NCBI GenBank assembly: GCA_020634035.1
Contig: JACKCM010000007.1
Span: 124,001 to 188,000 of the forward strand
Direction: 5' to 3'
Source of the DNA: Candidatus Obscuribacterales bacterium
GTDB lineage: Bacteria; Cyanobacteriota; Vampirovibrionia; Obscuribacterales; Obscuribacteraceae
Length of the DNA stretch: 64,000 bases
Position numbers and translations under genes: made by a program. This document shows positions 59,781 through 64,000 of this stretch, one piece after another. Under the pieces are notes generated by a model that was not told the DNA's origin, made no database searches, and was given only the letters and a program-made list of their open reading frames with translations. Each line of letters begins with the position of its first letter. Positions within the stretch are counted from its first letter, which is position 1.

Positions 59781-60143
59781 CTAAACCGAAGCTTTCATCT
59801 GCTTCAGTTCGGCAATCTCCGCTCTCAAAGTGGCGATCTCAGCTCTCAATTCGTTTATCTCGGTGGAGTCGCCCAGGGCACCTAGAGAAAAGTCTGCTAC
59901 CTGTCTTCTGATCTTTTCTCTAACCTGGCTTTCCAGAATTTCGGAGCGCTGCCAGACATGCTGGGATACTTCGTTGGCGACTTCTCTGACTTTGTCCTTT
60001 GTCTCCGAGACTTTCTCGGAGCCGGAGGACTTGTATTCGGTCGCTCTGGCGGTGAGGGCGTCAACGCAGTCTTCGACGCGCTCCCGACCTACTTCCACTG
60101 CTGCTTTAGCCAGAAAGAAGATTTTTATCAGCGGCCTGATCAC
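59781..60143 (-). CDS. Small coiled-coil protein
   Basis: A 120-residue protein. I chose the GTG at 60143 because GGAGG sits seven bases before it; the longer frame starts at 60206. The N-terminus (IRPLIKIFFLAKAAVEVG) is hydrophobic but short, then a charged helical region and a C-terminal coiled coil (INELRAEIATLRAEIAELKQ) with leucine heptads follow. It is reminiscent of phasin-like granule or membrane-associated helical proteins, but I cannot assign it. It is the first gene of the seven-gene leftward run, upstream of the UbiB-family gene by 34 bases. Confidence 0.75.
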   Translation of the reverse strand: MIRPLIKIFFLAKAAVEVGRERVEDCVDALTARATEYKSSGSEKVSETKDKVREVANEVSQHVWQRSEILESQVREKIRRQVADFSLGALGDSTEINELRAEIATLRAEIAELKQMKASV

Positions 60144-60283
60144 AGTGCTACCTCCATTTAAAATTGACGGTTGAAACTCGACTCTTGGAAATTGTCGGAG
60201 TTTCATTTTGAAAGCCGGGTCAATCTTAATCAGCTATCAAAATCGGCTGTCAACCTAGACAATACAGTCAAAACTGTTGGATG

Positions 60284-60289
60284 ATTATA
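60284..60289 (-). promoter_or_regulatory. Candidate -10 box for the leftward signalling operon
   Basis: A perfect TATAAT reads leftward at 60289-60284, about 140 bases before the GTG at 60143. No good -35 is visible at 16-18 bases, so it is tentative. Confidence 0.3.
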
Positions 60290-60403
60290 CACTAGAGATA
60301 GCGGGAATAGGCACTGCTTATCTATCCAGATTGCAGTCTGTAACGCAATTTTGCATTGGCCGGGTCTGCTTTTCTGGGACTTTCTAAAGAAAAGGTGATA
60401 AAG

Positions 60404-61399
60404 ATGGTGGCACGCAACATAAAAACCTCGTTGGGGCATAAGGGCACTGATATTGAGACCAGCGCAACTCGAGAACTTCCTGAGAAGCGGATAGATTCTG
60501 TCTCTTTGATCTATGTTCCGCTTCATCTCGGTGGACCGCACAAAGGCACCAGCATGGGACCGGCGGCGATTAGAGTGCAGGAACTCGCGGAGCGCATCGG
60601 TAAACTCGGATTCAAAGTAGCGTCCGAGAAAGAGATCAATATTCCTCATTCTGTTTGCTGGTGGGATCAAAACTCCACAGCCAAGTGCGTGCCAGAGATC
60701 ACCGAGGTAAGCGTGCAGGTGGCTGAAGCGGTGGAGTCGGCCATGGATGCGGGTACTATTCCTATCACTATCGGTGGTGACCATTCTCTGGCTATCGGTA
60801 GTATTGCCGGGGTGTCCAACTATTATCGAAAGCGCAGCGAAGAGTTCGGTCTGGTTTGGTTCGATGCTCACGGTGACATAAACACCCCCGATACTTCTTC
60901 CAGTGGAAACGTGCATGGCATGCCGCTGGCTGTCTCTCTGGGGCATGGTGACAAGCGCCTTACAGAACTATTCGGATATACGCCGAAGGTCAAGCCCAAT
61001 CGCTCGGTTCTGGTAGGAATAAGAGACCTCGATCAGCCGGAGCGCGATATCATCAACCAGTCGGGAATAACGCCCTTCACCATCCGAGATATCGATCACC
61101 TGGGACTGGGGAGGGTAACAGACCTGGCTCTAGGTGCCATGGGGCACGATGTTTCGGGACTTCATCTCTCGTTCGATATAGATGTAATCGATCCCGATAC
61201 TGCACCTGGTGTCAGCACTGCCGCTCGTGGAGGCTTGAACTACAGGGAGAGCCATCTGGCGCTTACTCTTCTGGCGGAGTCTCAGATGCTTCGTTCGATT
61301 GATATAGTGGAACTCAATCCCGCCTTCGATATGAGAAACAAGACTGCAGAACTGGCTGTCGAGCTGGTTCTCTCCTGTCTCGGCAAGCGTATCCTTTAA
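60404..61399 (+). CDS. Arginase-family ureohydrolase (probable arginase)
   Basis: A 331-residue protein from the ATG at 60404, preceded by AGGTG at about eight bases. It hydrolyses arginine to ornithine and urea if an arginase. Manganese ligands are all present: GGDHS, DAHGDIN, SFDIDVIDP; the family motif SGNVHGMPLA also matches the arginase pattern better than agmatinase. The TTG at 60356 would add 16 residues with poor support. It diverges from the signalling operon and stands upstream of lexA. It may supply ornithine; no other arginine gene is nearby. Confidence 0.85.
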   Translation: MVARNIKTSLGHKGTDIETSATRELPEKRIDSVSLIYVPLHLGGPHKGTSMGPAAIRVQELAERIGKLGFKVASEKEINIPHSVCWWDQNSTAKCVPEITEVSVQVAEAVESAMDAGTIPITIGGDHSLAIGSIAGVSNYYRKRSEEFGLVWFDAHGDINTPDTSSSGNVHGMPLAVSLGHGDKRLTELFGYTPKVKPNRSVLVGIRDLDQPERDIINQSGITPFTIRDIDHLGLGRVTDLALGAMGHDVSGLHLSFDIDVIDPDTAPGVSTAARGGLNYRESHLALTLLAESQMLRSIDIVELNPAFDMRNKTAELAVELVLSCLGKRIL

Positions 61400-61452
61400 A
61401 TAAAAGCGGTCTACCAAGCGCGTATATGTGTCGGATATCTGTGGGGTCCGGC

Positions 61453-61481
61453 TGGACACCATGCAAATGTTGTACTATACT
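61453..61481 (+). promoter_or_regulatory. Sigma70-type promoter of lexA
   Basis: TGGACA (61453-61458) and TATACT (61476-61481) each match consensus in 5 of 6 positions with a 17-base spacer. They lie 50 bases before the ATG at 61531, and this rules against the longer frame starting at 61426. An ATAC-N4-GTAT inverted repeat (61477-61488) overlaps the -10, a plausible operator, but I know no LexA box for this lineage. Confidence 0.6.
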
Positions 61482-61530
61482 TACGTATGTATTCCTGGCA
61501 ACCCATTGCATCGAGCTAACAGAAACCTTT

Positions 61531-62232
61531 ATGAAAGCACTTCCACCCAGACAGCAGGACGTATTGAACGCTATTGTCGAATTGACCGACAAACAAGGTT
61601 ATCCGCCATCGCTTGCCGAGCTGGCCAAAGCACTTGGTTTGAAAAACCGAATGACTGTTCACCAGCACGTAAAAGCATTAAAAGATAAAGGACTGGTCAA
61701 CTGGGAATCCGGGCTGAATCGTTCTTTGACTCTCCTTGAAGAGGGTTTGAAGCATGTCACCATCGAATATTCCAACGATCATTTTATAGGTGGGCAGGAT
61801 AGTTCCGGTTCTTCTATTAATTCAGGTTTTGGCGACGATGGGTCCGGGTCGGTTCAGAGAGGGGTCCCATTCCGTGGTCGTATCGCCGCAGGGCGGCCAA
61901 TCGATGCAATAGAATCTCCAGAATATCTCGATCTCGAAGGAGACTACACCGCCAGTGGTTGCTACGCCTTAGAAGTTAGAGGCGAGTCGATGATCGAAGA
62001 TGGTATCTATGAAGGCGATATGGTCATTATCAAGCCAAATCCATCGCCTCTCAATGGTGACATAGTGGTTGCCTTGCTTGAGGATGGAACTGCCACTTTG
62101 AAGCGCTTCTTCAAAGAGAATGGTCGATTTCGTTTGCAGCCTGCCAACGCTTCCATGGAGCCTATCTATGTTGATGCTCGAGAAGATTTAAAAATCCAGG
62201 GCACTGTTGTCGGGTTGTTCCGCAAGATGTAG
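61531..62232 (+). CDS. lexA: LexA SOS repressor
   Basis: DNA-damage-response repressor. From the ATG at 61531 it has 233 residues. The N-terminal winged helix (PPRQQDVLNAIVELTDKQGY, GYPPSLAELAKALGL) is followed by a Ser/Gly-rich linker (about 88-110). The autocleavage domain has Ala120-Gly121 cleavage bond in GRIAAGRPI, nucleophile Ser153 in RGESMIEDG and general base Lys191 in TLKRFF. All catalytic residues are intact, so RecA-stimulated self-cleavage is expected. The promoter and a possible operator lie just upstream. Length is slightly above average owing to the linker. Confidence 0.93.
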   Translation: MKALPPRQQDVLNAIVELTDKQGYPPSLAELAKALGLKNRMTVHQHVKALKDKGLVNWESGLNRSLTLLEEGLKHVTIEYSNDHFIGGQDSSGSSINSGFGDDGSGSVQRGVPFRGRIAAGRPIDAIESPEYLDLEGDYTASGCYALEVRGESMIEDGIYEGDMVIIKPNPSPLNGDIVVALLEDGTATLKRFFKENGRFRLQPANASMEPIYVDAREDLKIQGTVVGLFRKM

Positions 62233-62280
62233 TTGTAGTAGCCGTTGTTGTTATCGGTTTTACAGGACTTAAGCCAAATA

Positions 62281-64000
62281 CTAGTTGAACAACTTCTTCA
62301 TCAGTTTCGGCATCGGCTTGGCTGTATCAACTTCAATAGTTCTCTCGTTTTCGTAGCGGACTAATCCCGGCTTACTTTTATCCACCTTCTTAACGTGCTT
62401 GCACCGGGTGTAAATAACTCTTACCTTGGATCCTGCTGCAGATTTAGAAAGACGCGCAGCAACCTGCGCTGCTTCTTCGATAGTCGTCTTCGGCGGGTCT
62501 TGTTTTGATGCCGGGACACGAATTAAAACGTGGGCGCCACCTTTGCCGAGAACGTGAAACCAGAGGTCGTTTGGATTGGCGATTTTGCCGATCAGATGAT
62601 CGTTCTCATTTTTGTTTCTGCCTACATAAATTGTCCAGCCGTCTGAAGAAATCAAGCTCGTCATTCGCGACTTGCCTTTAGTCTTTTGTGCTTTTTGTAC
62701 TTTTTGTACTTTTGGTTGACTGTGCTGCTTGCGACCTGCCAGGGTCTCTTTTATCCTTTTCAGTTCGTCCATATCTGGCGCAGTATCGGCTTTTGACCGC
62801 AGACCGTTTAGTATTGAAAGTCTTTTGTCTACCTCTGAGATGGTACTTTGTGCCGCCCCTTTTCTGGCTCGTGCTTTAGCGTACCGGCGATAGTAGACTT
62901 GTGCGTTTTGAACCGCGGTCAAGTTCGGATTTAACTCTATTTTGACTGTGCCACCATTGGTGGTGGTGTCGGTATTCCAGTCATCTAGCTCAAGAAGGCT
63001 TTGACCTGCTGTGATCGAAGGCAGGTTGCTTAAAATCATATCTCCGAATTCTTTGAGGGTCTCAAGTTCTCGATTTGGACTCAGATGTGATTGGGCAGTA
63101 GATCTTCTCTCTTCTAATTTACCTGCTTCTGTGTTGATCTCCGATTTGATTTTCTCTTTCAACTGCAGGTACTGCTCTTTTGCCTCCAGCAAGCGATAGT
63201 AGTTTTCGATTAAATCATTGCAAGACTTACTAGAATTCCAGGATTCATCATCTGGTTTTTGATACCAACTCAATAGTGAATAGCGGCTCAGATCTTTTGG
63301 CATGGCCGGCTTGAATAAGTCAGTTTCACGCAATTGTTTGAGCTTCTCGAAAAGTTTTTCTTCTGCTCCTTCCTGCTTTCCAAACTCTCTTAGCTCATTA
63401 TTCAAGCCTGTTCCGGCTACCACTTCTTCGCAGAGATGTTTGCCCAGTCCAGTAAATGTAGTCAGCAACCACTGCTCTATAGTTACAACCGGCCGACTCG
63501 ATTTGGTTGGTTTATTTGATTTGGTCTCGTTGCTCTCTTCTTTCTCTTCGATATTTACCGGTTTTGAACTGTTCTCTTTCATCTCTCTGATCGCTGTTTT
63601 AAGGCTCTCGTCATCAATCAGAAAGAGATTCGGTCTGTCTTGAACCGGTGGTCTCTCATAGAGAAGGTTCGGTAACACTTCTCTCTGTCTGCTCATCTCT
63701 TTTGTGACTGCATGGGAAGCAGCCAGAATTTTCTTCGATTCTTTTTCCCAGAAGATCAAGTTGCTGTGCCGGCCCATTATCTCTGCAGTCAGGACTTTGA
63801 GCGAGGCGCCACCAACTTCGTCCACACACGAGAAAACGAAGTCGACAATTCTTTCCCCGGGTAGCTGTTCTACTCCCACCAGGGTTGCACCGGTCAGATG
63901 GCGACGCAAGACTATACAAAAATTGGGCGGTGTGTTCGTTCCGTACTTCGATCTATACCGGTCGAACAGATTGCCATCGCCGCTATCTTTCGTAGAGTCC
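62281..64000 (-). CDS. NFACT/RqcH-family (fibronectin-binding-like) protein, partial
   Basis: A ribosome-associated quality-control factor of the Rqc2/RqcH family. The open frame runs leftward from the window edge at 64000 to the stop at 62281, so about 60-70 N-terminal residues lie outside. The N-terminal domain is recognisable from NTPPNFCIVLRRHLTGATL. The middle coiled coil is LLEAKEQYLQLKEKIKSEI. The C-terminal NFACT-R domain shows WTIYVGRNKNENDHLIGKI, DLWFHVLGKGGAHVLIRVP and KVRVIYTRCKHVKKV, a full match to the family. In the catalytic N-domain the family's D-R motif reads E-R (LPGERIVDF), so alanine-tailing activity may differ. Low-complexity Lys/Gln insert before the NFACT-R domain. 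Confidence 0.9.
   Translation of the reverse strand, partial: DSTKDSGDGNLFDRYRSKYGTNTPPNFCIVLRRHLTGATLVGVEQLPGERIVDFVFSCVDEVGGASLKVLTAEIMGRHSNLIFWEKESKKILAASHAVTKEMSRQREVLPNLLYERPPVQDRPNLFLIDDESLKTAIREMKENSSKPVNIEEKEESNETKSNKPTKSSRPVVTIEQWLLTTFTGLGKHLCEEVVAGTGLNNELREFGKQEGAEEKLFEKLKQLRETDLFKPAMPKDLSRYSLLSWYQKPDDESWNSSKSCNDLIENYYRLLEAKEQYLQLKEKIKSEINTEAGKLEERRSTAQSHLSPNRELETLKEFGDMILSNLPSITAGQSLLELDDWNTDTTTNGGTVKIELNPNLTAVQNAQVYYRRYAKARARKGAAQSTISEVDKRLSILNGLRSKADTAPDMDELKRIKETLAGRKQHSQPKVQKVQKAQKTKGKSRMTSLISSDGWTIYVGRNKNENDHLIGKIANPNDLWFHVLGKGGAHVLIRVPASKQDPPKTTIEEAAQVAARLSKSAAGSKVRVIYTRCKHVKKVDKSKPGLVRYENERTIEVDTAKPMPKLMKKLFN

Noticed and set aside
60356..60403. TTG start of the arginase gene 16 codons upstream
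   Set aside because: No ribosome site, and the ATG at 60404 has AGGTG at a fitting distance.
61426..61530. 35-codon N-terminal extension of lexA
   Set aside because: A near-consensus promoter (61453-61481) lies inside it, and the winged helix begins right after the ATG at 61531.
1..64000. tRNA, rRNA, CRISPR array, insertion sequence, prophage or attachment sites
   Set aside because: I scanned for T-loop GGTTCGAATC patterns, regularly spaced repeats, transposase or integrase motifs and terminal inverted repeats; the only GGTTCGAATC-like hit (about 12804) lies inside the CBS coding frame.

Overview
The window is about 64 kb of dense bacterial chromosome with short gaps, operons of mixed orientation and roughly even base composition. 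I see no rRNA, tRNA, insertion sequence, integrase, phage module or CRISPR array. The gene set suggests a non-photosynthetic relative of the Cyanobacteria (Melainabacteria/Vampirovibrionia, perhaps near Obscuribacterales). This is inferred from an exported protein with an ARC6/Ftn2-like C-terminal domain, a GyrA-box region that resembles what I remember of cyanobacterial GyrA, the C5 tetrapyrrole enzyme HemL, many exported TPR proteins, and a Ser/Thr kinase-phosphatase-FHA operon. No marker gene settles the placement.

Layout. 1-5 kb: the 5' part of lysS diverges from gyrA, followed by a small unknown gene and an orphan OmpR-type response regulator. 5-12 kb: a membrane TPR protein, an exported caspase-like protease, a nucleotide-sugar epimerase, a GT2 glycosyltransferase and a methylmalonyl-CoA mutase catalytic subunit. 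12-16 kb: a reverse transsulfuration pair (cystathionine beta-synthase and gamma-lyase) followed by an exported TPR protein. 16-20 kb: an unknown protein with two SseB-like segments, an exported TPR protein carrying two retropepsin-type DTGA sites, and a basic secreted protein. 20-31 kb: a beta-hydroxyacid dehydrogenase, a PstS-like lipoprotein, MetH, an exported HETGH zinc-protease candidate and a macroglobulin with a CFEQ thioester motif. 31-44 kb: LRV-repeat and TPR proteins, a fused homocysteine methyltransferase/MTHFR, LepA, a CPBP membrane protease, a SUFU-domain protein and a sugar cluster (epimerase, DegT aminotransferase, GT2). 44-53 kb: an exported TPR protein, HemL, and two large acidic low-complexity exported proteins. 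53-60 kb: a leftward run of seven genes (coiled-coil protein, UbiB-family kinase, PP2C, FHA, NHL-repeat Ser/Thr kinase, Maf, SAHH-like). 60-64 kb: arginase, LexA and the C-terminal part of an NFACT/RqcH-family protein.

Themes. Methionine, homocysteine and one-carbon metabolism recurs at five loci (CBS/CGL, MetH, the HMT-MTHFR fusion, the SAHH-like protein). MetH and the mutase imply dependence on cobalamin. The second theme is a cell envelope and periplasm rich in TPR proteins and proteases (caspase-like, double retropepsin, HETGH, CPBP) together with the thioester macroglobulin. The third is Ser/Thr phosphorylation signalling in one tight operon. The observations I rate highest are the exported ARC6-like protein, the two-site retropepsin, the epimerase with Asn in place of the catalytic Lys, the SAHH-like protein lacking key residues, a pair of perfect adjacent hairpins at 42205-42253, and a similar upstream element before two TPR genes. 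I did not find a clearly new multi-gene defence or mobile system.
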